Shown: piece by piece, positions 41,053-54,648 of the stretch
Numbering within the stretch: position 1 is the stretch's first letter
Layout of the letters: each line of letters begins with the position of its first letter
Origin: Pseudisothecium myosuroides
Lineage: Eukaryota; Streptophyta; Bryopsida; Hypnales; Lembophyllaceae
DNA: 64,000 nucleotides
Direction: 5' to 3'
Assembly (NCBI GenBank): GCA_951799445.1
Contig: OX637290.1
Span: forward strand, 31,056,987 to 31,120,986
Position numbers and translations under genes: made by a program
Notes under the pieces: model-generated
The model's input: only the letters and a program-made list of their open reading frames with translations
The model's database searches: none
What the model was told of the DNA's origin: nothing

Positions 41053-44000
41053 ATGCGCATCGTGACGTACAACATTAATGGACTGCGAGCTCGCCTCGTG
41101 CCGCCTCGCAACTTGCTCGGGTTCCTCGACTCGCTCGACGCCGACATTATCTGTCTTCAGGTTGTGGCGTACCGAACACTTGGGAGCCCTGATTTCGCTG
41201 CCTTTGACTCTGTTTCGTACTAAGAAGCCTGAAATAGGTCTAACGGTTTAGGGTGCAGTTTTTGAGTAATGCGTAGTCTCCATTCACCTTACAGTAAGGA
41301 AGAGGTTCCATTCAGCATACATCATGGGCTTGGAGTTGACCTAGAATTTGCTTGAATGTGGGGAATTTCGAAGAATCATTTTCCATGGGCGCCCGTGCGC
41401 TCATGAAATTTCGCTGAACACCGAGAAAACTTGATGGAGAGATGGTATCGATGTTATGTTATTAAGCAGAAGGTTATATAAGTTCAAGCTTAAGACCTTA
41501 AACCTTACGGTGGTTTAGGGTTTAGGTTTACATTTGAATTGGAGGTTTACGCTTCGGTTCCTACACATCAAGTACTGGATAATTATGGATTACTTCGTTC
41601 TGCGCGTGTGACAGGGGTTCACGGATTGTTAGCATATCACTATTTTATATTAGAATTTCTTTTGAATTTCGGAGCTCCCTTTTCAAGCGAAGAGTAGAGG
41701 GATGATGAAATGTTTCGGGAGGAACAGTACTGATGGATCATGTGTTGGAATGATGCAGGAGACGAAGATAACAAGGCAGGAACTGACGGCTGACATAGCA
41801 GTCGCAGAAGGATACGAATCATTTTTTTCTTGCACCCGCACTGTAACAAAGGGACGGGTTGGTTACTCCGGTGAGGGTTTAGTACCCATTGTAATTTACT
41901 GAAGTTGCTTCCTTTGGATACATATTCACAAAAGCGAAGGGCGAATATGTAACCCTACTTGAATGCTCCGCATGATTCAGAATGTATGAGAAGCTTTTCC
42001 CTTACTTTCGTTTTTTGTGTTTATACACCATCCACAGGTGATGAATTGTAGGCGGAAATCTGAATTCCCCATTTTGTACATGCAGGAGTAGCAACCTTCT
42101 GTCGCACAAGCACTGCCGTGCCTTTAGCTGCAGATGAAGGCTTCACAGGTATAAGATCTAGTATTAAGGAGAGGAAGAACACCGCAGACTTATGTGTTGG
42201 AGTTTCCGTTCTCCGGGAGCTCTGTTTACTGTGCATTGCTGGATGTAGATTTTGATATGTCATTCTGTACTTGTTTTCTTGACCAAGTTCTCTTGACGCT
42301 GTAGTCTAGGAGTTTAGTCTCTGACATCTTGGATTCTATATAGAGTTGGGGTGTCATCATTTTGAGTTCCTTAATTCTACGAATTTTCTCAGCTAGTATG
42401 TCTCATGTCAGGTCTCCTTCATGTAAGCCGCTTTGGGGTAATAGAAGGTGGCAAGGCACGGGTTGGGTGCTATGAGGAGGTTTTGAAGACGGAGAATTTG
42501 AGCAGGCAGGAGTTACTGCAGCTGGATAGGGAGGGTCGCTGTCTTGTTACCGACCATGGCTCTTTTGGTATGTTGAGCTTCAGGAGTTGCCAATTGATAG
42601 TCCTTGAGTGTGTCCCTTTGGTAGAGCTCCAAGCATACAAAAATTATTAGAAGTAACGTTCTTGTTCACTGGAGATTTTCCTTAAGATAATCGTGTGTTA
42701 TGCAGTTCTTTTCAATCTTTATGGTCCTTGCGTTGGCTGCGACGATGAAGAGCGCTACGATTTTAAGCTGAGGTTTTATCGAGCTTTACAGGTGCTTTCT
42801 TTTCTCTTGATCAATTCATTTATAAAACACTACTGAGTACGTATTCGCAGTCCGCAAATTTGGAATCATCATCGGAATTTTGAAGATGTATGGAACTTAT
42901 TTTAAATTATTGTGTGGCAGGAACCTTACCACATTTGCATTTCTGTGTACAGAGCAGGTGGGAGGGGCTGTTAAAGGCTGGACGGAGAGTAATAGCAGTT
43001 GGCGACTTCAATATATCTCCCTTCCCTGTGGATTTCTGCAACCCTGGCCCTGATTTTGATAAGAGTTTGTATGTTCTCATTCTCAATCTTGACTATTGTA
43101 TGGTCCTGACTAGATTTTCTCATGTGCCGTAAGCATTTGTTACCTGGCAAAACAAAGTGGAGATTGTGGTTGTGAGGCAAGGTTTCAGGTGCATTGTTCT
43201 TCTCTACCCAAAGAATGAACAGTGAGTACGTTGCTTACTGAATCGTACTTTGGTTGGCCTGCACCTCAGAATACGCCAGTGGCTACGATCTCAGCTGCGA
43301 GATGGAGGCGGCCCTTTCTTAGACGTTTTCAGAGTAATTCATCCGAATAGGTCGTTACCTCAACCGTGGCAGTCACTTCTTTATTCCGATGCCCAAGTAC
43401 ACATCAAAACTGAAGTTCTGTATGTAGTGATATGTGGCCAGCAATCCTTATCCACTGTGAAGTTTAGACTCCATTTTGCAGTCTCGGTCACTTTAAGAGA
43501 GGAAGAAGGACACCATCTACGGTCCATTAATGTATAAACAAGAAATTACACAACAGGCAGCTGACTAATTGGTAAGGGTATGGTTTGTGCGTGCAGAGAA
43601 GGGGCTTACACTTGCTGGAACCAAAGTTCTGGTGCAGAGGAGTTCAATTACGGATCAAGAATTGATTTGATCTTAGCAGCTGGATTTTGTTTCCACCAAG
43701 CTGAGTTCAAGGACAGCAATTGGAAGGTTGAAGAGAACCATCACTTTGCAGCCTGCGAAGTTGAGGACTGTGACGTCCTTCAGCAATTCAAACGCTTCAA
43801 AGCTGACTCTCTTCCACGGTGCGTAGTTGATGCCTTTCGGTTTCAAGTGGTCGGTTGTCATGGTCGCTTAACAATTTGCAGTCTGCGCAACCCGCTGCTT
43901 TTCTGTTTCAAGTGATGGGCTATGCTTTTTCAAAATAGCTCCTATATAAAAACTTTTCGGTGCGTGGTTTGTTCTTAATGGAGGTGCCGAGAGTTAAGTA

Positions 44001-46068
44001 ATCCAATGAAATTTCTTAATTTGCATTTAGTTTTTTTAACTCCATTTCCTATGATAATTTCAAATTGGGGGTTTCTTAGTAACACATGTTCATATATTGT
44101 AAATTTGGAAACCCGAAGTAATGTAAAAATGTATGAAATGTCCTTTTTGAGGAGTAAAGTCAATTACAGTTATTTCTTAGAAACATCCCTACCATCCATG
44201 AGTACTCGCCATACTTTCTGGTTTCCAATGGTATATTTTACATCCTTTGTAGATTGTTCTGATTTGATTCGTTTCAACTCCTATAGATATTGATCATGTA
44301 GGCCTGAAGGGTTAATTTGGAAAGCAATATTGATTAATGGTTTGCTTCCCTCTCCTGCCTATGATTTCTGTGCTTTCATTCGTCTTAATTTTGGACAATG
44401 TTGAACTTGGCTCAGGAGGGGAGGGGAAAAGTATGAAAAATTGGAGGGCTCAGACCATGCTCCTGTTTACGTGCAATTGAGAGCACAACCGCCTTTAGAC
44501 CAACATGATGTGCCCCCCCTTGCAGCTCGTTTCATGCCAGAACTTCGAGGACGGCAGCAAAGTATTGGTAAGCTTTCGAACTGGTGCAGTGGATTTCTGC
44601 CATTTGATTCTCAAGCTAAAGCGGTGGATGAACTACGTCCTGTCCGATAGTCAGTTTCAGAAGTTTGAAATTTAAATATATATGTTCGAATTGAATTCAT
44701 CCTTTAGATGCACTCTCTGGGAAGTCCCGACTGCTAGTCGAATGATTTGCCCTATTTACCAGAAAAACAGTGTCCAAAATGAGAAAAATGTCTATTGATA
44801 ATTGGGAATGCAGTCAAGACTCTGTAATTATGTATTCCTAGTATTTGCTGAGGATATATTATGTTGTGTTCACATCTGATTGGGCAACTTCCACATTTCA
44901 AGTTGTGAACACATGTGATAGGAGCCCATTTTACCCCTCCACCGAAACAGTGCAATTAGAGAGGTTTGAGTGAAGATGGGATAACCGAAACGTATCAATA
45001 AATGACTGGTTGGCATTGCAAAAATAGATTTCTGACAGAATTTTCTCAAATACTTCCGGTCTCAGTTTGAATTTGTACTTACGGAGGCCTGGGCTGGTCG
45101 TGCAGTATCCTTATTACAGAAAAGACCTGCCGGGAGTGAGTACACTGAGATTAAATCATGCTCTGAGGTGAAGGAAGTGAAGCTTAAAAGGTCGTCGCCT
45201 ACAACCGTTCTTGTGAAGAAGAATATGACTAAGGCGGCGACAAAGATGGATTCCCAAAAGGGTAAACAAAAGAACCTTCGTTCTTTCTTCATGCCCCCAG
45301 CAGCCAAAGGGAAGGAGAACACTGAGGATGTGAGCATAGTCCCTCAACCTTCAGACACGGAAACTCTTGTGAAAACCAGTTTAGTACAAGGAGACGACCA
45401 ACATTGTACTCCATTCCTTGCTGATGACTCTAGTGCTTCCCAAATTTCAAGTGGTAATATCTTGCCACTGTCAACCAGTCAAGCTATCAATGAGGATCCT
45501 GTTGACTGGTCTCAGAGTACCAGCACAAGTGAAGCGGAGAAGAGTAGTTTCGAAACAAGTACGAATTTAGCAGCGAAAGCTGAATGGCAAAGAATTCAGA
45601 AGACCATGAAGAGGGTCCCGATGTGCTCAGGCCACAATGAGCCATGTGCTGTACGGGTAGTGAAGAAGCCAGGTCCTAACCTCGGAAGAACTTTCCACTG
45701 CTGTGCTCGAGCACAGGTGCGGTCTCCATCTTTTTTCTAATCCCATCTTAGGCTTCACTTCGTAGCGCCAATATAAAACAATTGAATTGCCTTGAGTAGT
45801 AACTTCCCAATTTTGGCCAAGTAAACTAGCTGTGCTACATTGTAATGGTCTGAGTCTGGGGTTTGAAGTGCTAATCTGCCTTCACAAAGCAAGTAGGATT
45901 AGGTAACCAACTTGAAAGCCCAACTCCCCATTCGTGACCTTCCGTAAGAGTTGCTAAGCTTTTGAGAGGTTGTTGTGTATGCAGGGCCCATCTTCAAATC
46001 CTGAGGCCAGGTGTGACTACTTCGAGTGGAATGCTCCTACAAAGGGGCAAAGTAGGAGACCTTCTTAA
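41053..46068 (+). CDS. APE2: AP endonuclease 2 with PIP box and GRF zinc finger
   Basis: A nuclear repair enzyme that cleaves abasic sites and trims 3' ends by its exonuclease/phosphodiesterase activities. Eleven phase-compatible exons give 596 residues: 41053-41160, 41759-41870, 42086-42148, 42412-42567, 42706-42791, 42953-43068, 43270-43350, 43597-43818, 44416-44567, 45106-45716 and 45985-46068. Exonuclease-endonuclease-phosphatase motifs: TYNINGLR (5-12), metal-binding Glu37 in [13 protein letters not shown] with Asp193 and Asn195, YGSRID with Asp264, GSDHAPV with Asp328 and His329. A PCNA-binding PIP box, QKNLRSFF, lies at 420-427. The C-terminal GRF zinc finger shows Cys539, His542, Cys564 and Cys579, with GRTF in place of the usual GRxF. 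The exon-10 acceptor (TCGTGCAG) was chosen because it alone keeps the frame and restores the QQSIVSLLQKR family segment. Confidence 0.95.
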
Positions 46069-46969
46069 GCATCATTTTTTGTGGGTTGTCTCTTCAGCGG
46101 AAACTGAAAATCAGAGATGATGGTGTGGTCAGAAAATGTGAGGAACTGATGGTGCAGAATGGCATGGGAGGCGCTGTAGTAAGGTAACTACAGCTAATTT
46201 CGACCGCTTTCTCAAACCAACCAGTCTAGATTCTTCCCTAAAATGTACTCCCACTATTCATGAGAGTCTATGGTCAGTTTTAGAAACACCTATTTTCAGT
46301 ACTTTGAAAATTTGTAGTTTATTCATACCGTGTCCAAAAATTGCATTCTAAGAGAATCTTGAATTCCCTTTTGACTACCAACGAAACCCCACAAAAACAT
46401 GCTGAATTGCTTATTTGTGTGATTTTAGGTGTAGTTACGTTAGGGGTGTTGGACATCTTGATTCTTGCTCCACAATTTTCAGGTTTATCTCCAAATTGGG
46501 CAGAACATGATTCTTGTTTCCTCAAAATACTAACCTTGTCATAGAGTTTTCAACCACGAGTCTGAAATTACCTGCTTCTCCAAGCCAGCTCTGAATCCCC
46601 CTCTTAGCGACAAATTTTCATGATTTGCATGCGGGGAGAAATTTATAGTTGAACTCTAAATTATCTTCTGTTCACGCACATGGCTTATTGTTTTTGTGAG
46701 TGCGAATCAATAATAAACTTCCTTCCCATGGTTATGGAAGGAAGTTCAGAATACCGTCTATTCAAATACTGATTCAAAATATAAAATTCACTAGTTGCAA
46801 CATAAATGGATTTTGTGCATTGAAGAGACTTGAACATGAAAAATGGGGAAAGTCCAGTAGTTTCAAGTTTCAAGGATATGTCAAGTACCAAATAATATAA
46901 TATAGATGCATAGATGGCTTTCACAAGTGAATTGCATCTATAGAGCACTACTACACCTAGTTGCATTAA
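46069..46969 (+). other. APE2 3' flank, no gene seen
   Basis: Presumed 3' untranslated region, then AT-rich DNA. No RNA gene or bounded repeat is recognised before the TTAA at 46966. Confidence 0.4.
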
Positions 46970-47903
46970 CCCCTAAAGGATCGGCATCCGTTTTTTGGCC
47001 GTATAGAAATTTTGGGCAGGTCCGTGTGACTAGAGATTTCCATATTTTAAGCTGAAATTTTAATAGAAGGTGGTTGTGAGGAATATTTTTCATATGCACT
47101 AAATTTTAGTACATTTGGAAATAGGAGTCAAAAGTTATGGCCAAATATGTTACTTTTCTTCGTAACTGGGCAGTCCGGGCAACAAGAAAAATTTGGCAAA
47201 ATTTTGATTTTTTTTTTTTAATATTTTTTTTCTTGTAGATTATATTTTTGTCTATCTAGAAAGCTTTGATTCATTTCATTTGGATTTGTTATGAAAAAGT
47301 TATGGACATTCTTTATTTTCGGGCAATTAGAGCATCTTCTTGAAAAAAATAACTTGTAGGATGCATTTCTAAATGCTATTTTTGCAATTTAAATAAATAA
47401 ATAAATTTTCATGGTTTAGTTTACTTGCTAGAACAATCTCACCATTGGGATTAGTGTATTTTAATTCCATCTAAAATATATTAATGTTTTAGATTTTCCT
47501 TCTATCTCGTACCTACTTCTACTTAATAAATTTTTTAGGATTGATAATTAAGTTTTTTTGAATATTTTTTTTTCCCTAGACTCTCAACTCAATTCTCCAC
47601 TATAAAGATTTGAAGCACAAATCTCTGTAGTGCAAAAATTTTAAGTGAAAAATGTTTAAAGTCAAAAAATCTAGTCCCGCAATGTGCTGAAATACTTGTT
47701 TTTTCCACTTTAAATGCAGATATCTTGCAATCTAAGCGGTCAAAAATTCTGAAATTTTTTCCACACATTCTCATACTAGTTATGTGTAAGATCCTATGGT
47801 TAGATGTGAAAAAAAAACATTTTTCAAATTTTTTTACTCCTTGCTATAGAAATGGCAGTTTTGATGGTTTTTTGGCAGAAAAAAAGCCTTGGGCCTTTAG
47901 GGG
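46970..47903 (-). mobile_element. piggyBac-like TTAA element A6
   Basis: 934 bp from CCCCTAAAGGATCGG to GCCTTTAGGGG, with intact TTAA at 46966-46969 and 47904-47907. It runs opposite to A7: AATGGCAGTTTTGATGG...GGCAGAAAAAAAGCC at the right matches the complement of the A7 left end. Non-autonomous. Confidence 0.85.
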
Positions 47904-47907
47904 TTAA

Positions 47908-48796
47908 GGTATTTGTGCCCTTAATCAAAAATGCGACACTAGAATCAAAAAGTGCTAAATCTTCCTAGATATTGATTACATAAGATGTACACAAAAGACA
48001 ATATGAAAGTCTACAAGAGTTTGTTATTAATTTTTGGTGCACCTATATATTGAATTTAAAAATTCATTACTTATTCATATAGTGTCTAAGTGATGCATGT
48101 TAGATTGTGTTGGAATCCTCTTTTAGATGCCAATAAGATTTAGTAAGAATAATTTATGCTTAATACTAGTAACTATGCTAAGTTGTAATTAGTTACAAAT
48201 ATAGGTACATGCATTCCTTATATCATACACCCATTTGTTCATTTCTCAACTTCCATAAAAAATTAGTCACTTTTTTCATGTTTACAAGAGGCATGTTTTA
48301 ACAAAAATAACTCAACTAATCTAAATGTAGGTTAGAAATGAACAGTGATGTACAGTATAATCCAAGGAGGACCAATTACGTGCAATTTTCTAACCTCTAA
48401 CAGTACAAGATGATAATATTAGGTGCCGCTGTAGCCATATTCTAAAATTTGTAGAAAATTTGCACGCTGCATACATCATAACATTCAGTAGCAGTCACTG
48501 GCTCTGCCCTCCCCCGAACGAAATGGTGTGGAATATACCACACCATATCAGTAACTACTGATTTAACGTGGACAGTTGTCAATATTTGTCTGAACCGAAC
48601 TTCAAGCCCGCGCTGCGACTGTACACTTAAGTAGTGGAAAACAAAAAAAATCCAAGTAAAACTAAATACAAAACAATAGGAACTTTAAACAAAATGCTAA
48701 TGGATTTATTGAGAGTATTGATTTCTATGTTATTGTAGAATTACCTCACATTGAATTGGAACCCATTTATGCATTGTGCCTTACAAGTGAGAAGAC
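47908..48796. other. AT-rich intergenic, no gene seen
   Basis: No coding chain, RNA gene or repeat boundary recognised. A short GC-richer patch near 48495-48620 has no open frame of note. Confidence 0.45.
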
Positions 48797-49395
48797 AACT
48801 CTTTATATGCACATGGAGTGGTAGGAGGTAGAGCAATCCATGTAGGATAAATAAAATAGAATTTGTAGGTTCTCATGCACTCATAGTTAAGTCAAAAACA
48901 AAAAATTGTGTTAAAAGTGGAATTTCAGACCTCGTTTAGGCATAGTAAAATAACTTTTTTCAAAAAACTTTAAACTAAAAAAAGTTGTTAAATGAAGATA
49001 AGTTTCACCTCCAAAAATCCTTTTGGGATTTTGAATCTCCAATAAAAAGTTATGAATAAATTTTGGAGAGGATTTTTAATGGACATTTTCTACAAAGTCA
49101 TTTAAAAATCCATTCCAACCCCTCTCCGAAATTTATTCATAACTTTTGATTGGAGATTCAAAATCACAAACGGATTTTTGGAGGTGAAACTTATCTTCAT
49201 TTAACAACTTTTTTTAGTTTAAAGTTTTTTGAAAAAAGTTATTTTACTATGCCTAAACGAGGTCTGAAATTCTACTTTTAACACAATACTTTGTTTTTGA
49301 CTTAACTATGAGCGCATGAGAACCTACAAATTCTATTTTATTTATCCCACATGGATTGCTCTACCTCCTACCACCCCATGTGTATATATAGAGTT
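48797..49395. mobile_element. long foldback (hairpin) element
   Basis: Two arms of about 288 and 299 bp, complementary almost end to end, around a 12-nt loop (49085-49096). The left arm starts AACTCTTTATATGCACATGG; the right ends CCATGTGTATATATAGAGTT. Arm identity looks high apart from small indels. A transcript would be a near-perfect double-stranded RNA, a possible small-RNA source. No coding frame. Confidence 0.85.
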
Positions 49396-49549
49396 ATCTT
49401 TCACTTTGAAACCCAATATAAGTTACTGATTGCAAATATTAATAAGGCATTAGTGTATTACTCATTGGATTCTTTGTCATCATCTTTCACTACAATTTTT
49501 GATGATTTGTATGTCTAGTCCTAAAATTAAGAAAAGAAAATGAAAATAC

Positions 49550-50701
49550 CATAATGTACTGTCACTATCCCGGTACCGAAGCTTACATAAATTACGTGGG
49601 GATGAAAGTCATGGATGAGGACTTCGGAGAGGAAAAGGCAGCCTCTCTGAAGGCTACTGAATCTTATGATGTACCCAGCGTAGCGGCAACGGTCTCCAAA
49701 GCGCGGGAAATTCAATTAATATTTCGCGGGAGATGACCTGTTGGACAGGTCACAATCCGTCCCCGTCCTGAAACCACCAACGACACCATTCCCGCGACGT
49801 CGCATTCAAGCGGTTACCGGTTGTACCTCTCCCGCCCTTCCTATTTAGAAAGCGCGGGAAGAAGACCGTTCCCCGCCAATTTTTCTGATATCGCACATCT
49901 ATGATATCTATAGATGTCTCCACAATCATATCTACCACTTGGAAACATCCATCTCTTCCCATCTACGTAGGTCATCAATGGCGCCATTTCTGCCAGTAGA
50001 GCCGTGCAACGCCAGGCTTTCTCTCTGCGAGCTAATGCGCTCGCATATATCCTAAACTCTGTATTGGAGTAATCCAGAATTGAAGTTGCATTTCTGAGTT
50101 TGAGGTCAGCTGCATGTTTTTTTGAGATTTTTCGGTAGTGTTTTGGTGTATTTTGGAGTAACTTGCTGTTTTTCTTCGTGTATGCTGTTGGCACGGATTC
50201 TTGCGTTGGTCACCGTGACAATCTTGATGGAGAAGAGCACATAACTTGGTGCGATTCTGTATGTGATCTATCTTTCGCAATATATTTGAGAGGGGTATTT
50301 CTGGGAGAAATTTCATTGTTTGAGTGTACGTGAGCATTTTGAGTTAACGACATTTCAAGAGGTGGAGTTGCACTGTAACTTGCGAGTTGGAGCGCTTAGG
50401 ATTTTAGCGGTGTGATATTATCGTGCTATATAGGAGTTTGGTTATGCTGTTTCTCTTCTCGTTGCCATTGCTTTCACCCGTGGCACTGGTCTTTCCGTTG
50501 CTCATTGCTACAAATACTTCGGAGAGTGCATAAGATGACGTTAGTTTCTGTGTGATCTATCTCTTTCGTAATACGGGTATTCTGTTGGAAGAGAGATTTC
50601 GTTACTGGATTAGAGTTTTTGTGCTGTTCTGAGTGCTGGGGTGAGGTGAAGGGAAGTCTAGTGGTGGCTGGTTGCGTTACTCTTCCTCTGGTAGAGGAAA
50701 G
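49550..50701 (+). promoter_or_regulatory. promoter and leader of the 50.7-kb gene
   Basis: GC-rich DNA ahead of the start at 50702. It holds an E2F-type site, GCGGGAAA (complement of TTTCCCGC), at 49703-49710, and related motifs: TTTCGCGGG at 49722, TTCCCGCG near 49793 and GCGCGGGAA near 49852. The T-rich part at 50100-50650 looks like leader or leader intron. The start site of transcription is not assigned. Confidence 0.5.
49734..49752. promoter_or_regulatory. 8-bp inverted repeat in promoter
   Basis: TGACCTGT, a 3-base spacer (TGG), then ACAGGTCA: perfect arms of 8 bp next to the E2F-like sites. It looks like a binding site for a dimeric regulator, but I cannot name one. Confidence 0.45.
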
Positions 50702-51496
50702 ATGGTGGGATTGAACCCTGCGAAGTTTTACGGGAGGCTTCTGCCGCGTCCACGCATTTACAGTGATGTTAAGTTCAATGACTCTCGAGTCGATCCGCCA
50801 GAGCCGGTGAATGCAAAATTGTTACAGTGGGCGAGTGAAGCGAGCTGGAAAATGGGAGGCACTGCTGTGAAGCGCAAGCGCATGAGCGGGAAGATTGAAG
50901 GTCGCATGAACAAGCTCCGCAACATGGATGAGAGCGATGAGGATGATGAAGCTCCGCCAGCGAAGAAAATACGGGAGAAACTTTCTTTTGGAAAGAAAAA
51001 GCGTGAGAGAAAGGAGTCTACCCCATCGGTGTCAGAGAAACATAGGACGCCTATTGAGAGGATGTTAGAATCACCAGGAAACGCCAAAGTCTCCAAACGG
51101 GGGAAGTTGGCTCCGCGACGTATAGTATCTGATGACGATACACCGAGCCAAGCCCCGGTAGTGATATCTAGAGCTCGTAGAAGTCGGAAGGAGCAACCGA
51201 TTCCGGAAAGCGACGACGACAGTGACGATGATGTGGAAGGTTTTATGTTGAGGATGCAATCAGATAAGCTTACTCCTAATCGGAGTATCAGGAGAAGTAC
51301 ACGTTTGCAAGCGTCTCCAACACCGTCTCTAACTCCTAACTCGAAGAGGCCGTTGAAGGCTGCACCTGGAAGCGGTGATGGCAGGAGGAGTTCCCCGCGG
51401 AGTCCGTTGTCTTTCAAGCACAAGAGAATTGTCGAGGATTCGGGATCTGAGACCGATGAGTCTGATGCTGAGCAGTCCGAATCGGTATTCCTATGA
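50702..51496 (+). CDS. charged, probably nuclear protein of unknown function
   Basis: One 264-residue frame without introns. The N-terminus (NPAKFYGRLLPRPRIY, then DVKFND and RVDPPEPV, about residues 5-38) is the orderly part, followed by SWKMGG and basic KRKR. It resembles, from memory, a conserved plant protein family of unknown role; I cannot confirm this. The rest is low-complexity and alternates acidic clusters (DESDEDDE, ESDDDSDDD, GSETDESDAEQSES) with basic ones (KKKRERK, RRSRK), many serines suitable for CK2, and putative nuclear localisation signals. No catalytic motif or membrane segment. The start is the first ATG in frame; upstream in-frame sequence lacks another. E2F-like promoter sites suggest S-phase expression. 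Confidence 0.75.
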   Translation: MVGLNPAKFYGRLLPRPRIYSDVKFNDSRVDPPEPVNAKLLQWASEASWKMGGTAVKRKRMSGKIEGRMNKLRNMDESDEDDEAPPAKKIREKLSFGKKKRERKESTPSVSEKHRTPIERMLESPGNAKVSKRGKLAPRRIVSDDDTPSQAPVVISRARRSRKEQPIPESDDDSDDDVEGFMLRMQSDKLTPNRSIRRSTRLQASPTPSLTPNSKRPLKAAPGSGDGRRSSPRSPLSFKHKRIVEDSGSETDESDAEQSESVFL

Positions 51497-54391
51497 ATCG
51501 TTTATGCAGACTCCCGTGGTTCATGAAATCCCTAGCCTGCTATGGCACCACAGTCGTCTTGCCATGTGAGAACAGTTATCAAATTAAACATCAATGCAAG
51601 AGGAAGATAGCACTGCAGTGTCGATTCATGTGCAGTCTACTCTACAGGTGCATGTGGAGGTCCATGCGGAGCACCACATCCCGTTCTTAGGAGGAGCACC
51701 TTGTGACCTCAAGTTGATCACTACTTGATTTTCTGCTCGTCGGGTCGAAATGTAGGTATGCCAGGTACACCGCCTTAGGTCCCTGTAGGTCTAGAATCCA
51801 CCATTATAGTTCACGACCCAAATTGTTGGGTGATTTGATGCTCTTAAAGAAGGATTGGACTACAACTTACCGTTGGTAGCGGTAGCGGTCAAGGGCAGAG
51901 TAACAGAGGCACATAAGGATGGAATATAACTGTTAGTGATGATAGATCAATTGCAGACCGATGGGGGATCATGTTGTTTGGACATTCTCTCCCGCATACA
52001 TTGTACATTTACTGGAACTAGACTATGCGACTAAAATGTTGCAGCTCCTAAATTCTGTGTACGTGCACATATTTCGGCTGTCGTTGTGATCTTTGTTTCT
52101 ACCCTGTGCCATGTTTTCTGATTAAATTTTCTGAATTCTTGTCAATTAGTACGGTATGTTTGCAAGGTGTGTAGATTATGATCCAAGCGAGCTGAAATTA
52201 CTGGAAATGCATCAGTCTCGGTTGAGGAGAACAACAGACTGCCTCCCATTCACAATATTATCTAGTTAGCTGAAACCCAATGTCAATGGCGATTATATGT
52301 CAGATTGAGTATTCAGAGATGAAATCTTTCTGTCTTCATTTTGCAGGCTTCTGATTCAGTTAGGCTTGTTCTACTGGTGACAATTACGATGAGGGTCAGG
52401 TGATGCACGGTTGTGAGCTTATTTAGTTTAGTATGCACTCATATTTTAGATCGGATTAGTGCTGAAGGGGCAAACGGGTGAATAGGCATATGTTTTCACT
52501 GAAGTATGCTCATTTTGCTGAATGGGGATGTACTGTACAGGGAAGTGCGGGACTCTTTCAGAGAGTGTTTGTGTTGGTTTATCTATCTTATGAAGGCTGC
52601 AGTACAGATTTATCCCAACTCTTGTGCATGTGTGCTCGATTCTGCACGTAGAGAGGGGTTCCGTTTGGACTAAGGGCAATTGATGGTACAAATCTATACG
52701 CTGGAAGAATGCGGTTCAAGTCCCCTTTCAAGACCTTGCAACAGTAATCAGGTGCAAGGGTTTCCAGTAGCAGGTCCAATTAACCCTAAACCCCTAATAT
52801 CAGTGTAAATATCAGTGGGAGGAAGAAGGATTAGCTGAGATTAGGAGAACTTGGGGAGGTCTGTGTACGCTCAAAAATGAACAGAATTTTGAATTGTAAA
52901 TTGCTTTGGAGTCTACTTCATCTCATTGCAATTGGACACATGTAATTGAAAATCATATAAATAGTTTGATGTTTTGTATACATTATCTACTAGCTAGTGT
53001 AGCCACCATTTGCTAAAATAACAACTTGTATGTTTGGTACGTATTACAAATAAGCCTTTACAATTGCTTTAGAGATACTTGATTCCATACCACTTGAATT
53101 GCTTGTATCATTTCTTACTTGTTCTTCACCCCATTGCAACAAATCTTTAACTATCTTTCAAATGTCTCTATGAAATGGTAGATAGTGTACAAAATAAATC
53201 CAAATTGTTGTATGATTTTGAATGATTTGTTTTGCAATTGTTATGAAGTTGAAGTGTCATTGCAGTTCCAAGGCAATTAAAGAGCATTTGAACTTTACGG
53301 ATTTTTTTTTCTGAATCTGTGTGCTTGGGAAAAAAATTCGTAAGGTAACTTGACCCTATTGGGAAAGTCAAATCTGGGGAAAAAACAAATCCCACGAACT
53401 CTTAGCCCCTGGCGAACGACAACAGACAAGTGAAATGAAAAGTGTGAAACTCATTGGATGTTGAAGCAACTTGAATCGAATTCCAGTATCGAATCTTGAA
53501 TCCAATTTGAGTCGCCAATTAGATTTGAAGTTGATCATACTGGATCTCAAGTTGTTCAGGATGTCATGAATCTCCATGCAAAGTGATGCTAAAATGGTGA
53601 ACAATAGTAATGCAAAGTTGCACAATACTAATATAAAACAATGCTGAACAATAGTGATATGAAACTGATAAGCAGCATGAAATAGAAGTGGAATGGATCG
53701 GAAATGCAATTGGAACTGAAGGCGCAGGAACTTGAAACCATAAGGTTCATGATTGGTCAAAGAGTGACCTGAGAACTAATCCCCTCCCTCCCCAGAACTC
53801 AACAAAATGAAAATGTCCGAGATCGAATTGAACGTAGTAGTGGATGAGCAACCGGAGATGGAAGAAAGATGAAGGTGCAGCGGAAAGCTCATGAAGGAAG
53901 GCCAACGGACATGGAAGGGCCTTGGCAGCGCAATAAGAGTTGATAATCAATCCAACATTGAAATGTGTTAATGCACCTCGCTAACAATCATGCCTACCAA
54001 AGTAATGTGGATGAGGCGTTGTAACTTAGTCGTAGTTAGGTGGTGAACTGATGCACAGTTCTTGAAGAGATAGGAAGAGGAGAAAAATTCATAAGATTAT
54101 CGGACCCTATTGTACTGTACATTTATTTTTGAATGTTTTTTAGCAGACTAACTTGTAGCATGAGAAAAATGTAGACATTAGATCTTCATTTTTGCAAGTT
54201 TTCATTTTCTTCCCATCCCTACATGACTTCATTCAAAACCTTGCACAAGTACAAAGCATTGTATGACTATGCTATTGACACTAGTCACATCCTTAAAGAA
54301 TATAAAAAATTGTTTTTTCAACATGCTTAGATGTACATCATTTGTTTCTTGTAATTCCGGCTATGAGCTCTTGAAAACATTCATAATTTAC
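51497..54391 (+). other. 3' flank and intergenic, no gene seen
   Basis: Gene-like composition continues to about 52800 and probably includes the 3' untranslated region of the 50.7-kb gene. A CCCTAAACCCCTAA stretch near 52783 resembles the TTAA-element end or a telomere unit but stands alone. A 130-codon minus-strand frame at 53368-53760 has no recognisable motif. Confidence 0.4.
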
Positions 54392-54648
54392 CTACACTAA
54401 ATAGTGAAATTGGGTTGTGCCCTGACAATTAGGTTGCCTTACCCCATATAAGTTACCTCATGACTAATGCTTATCCAAATGGAGGCACATGCCAATCTCT
54501 ATTCCCGAGCCACGAATCAATGCACCAACCTATGCCATACACATAGTTCTTACTTTACTGCATCCTTCTAAAGTAATTGAACATATTAATATAGTATAGA
54601 ATGTCAAGAATTTAGTGTGGGGCAACCTAATTTCACTATTCGGTGTAG
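54392..54648 (-). mobile_element. family D MITE, copy 3
   Basis: 257 bp from CTACACTAAATAGTGAAATT to the complement ending CACTATTCGGTGTAG, the best-preserved ends of the family. The interior is reversed relative to copy 1 (ATGGAGGCACATGCC..., then TGCACCAACC). Confidence 0.8.
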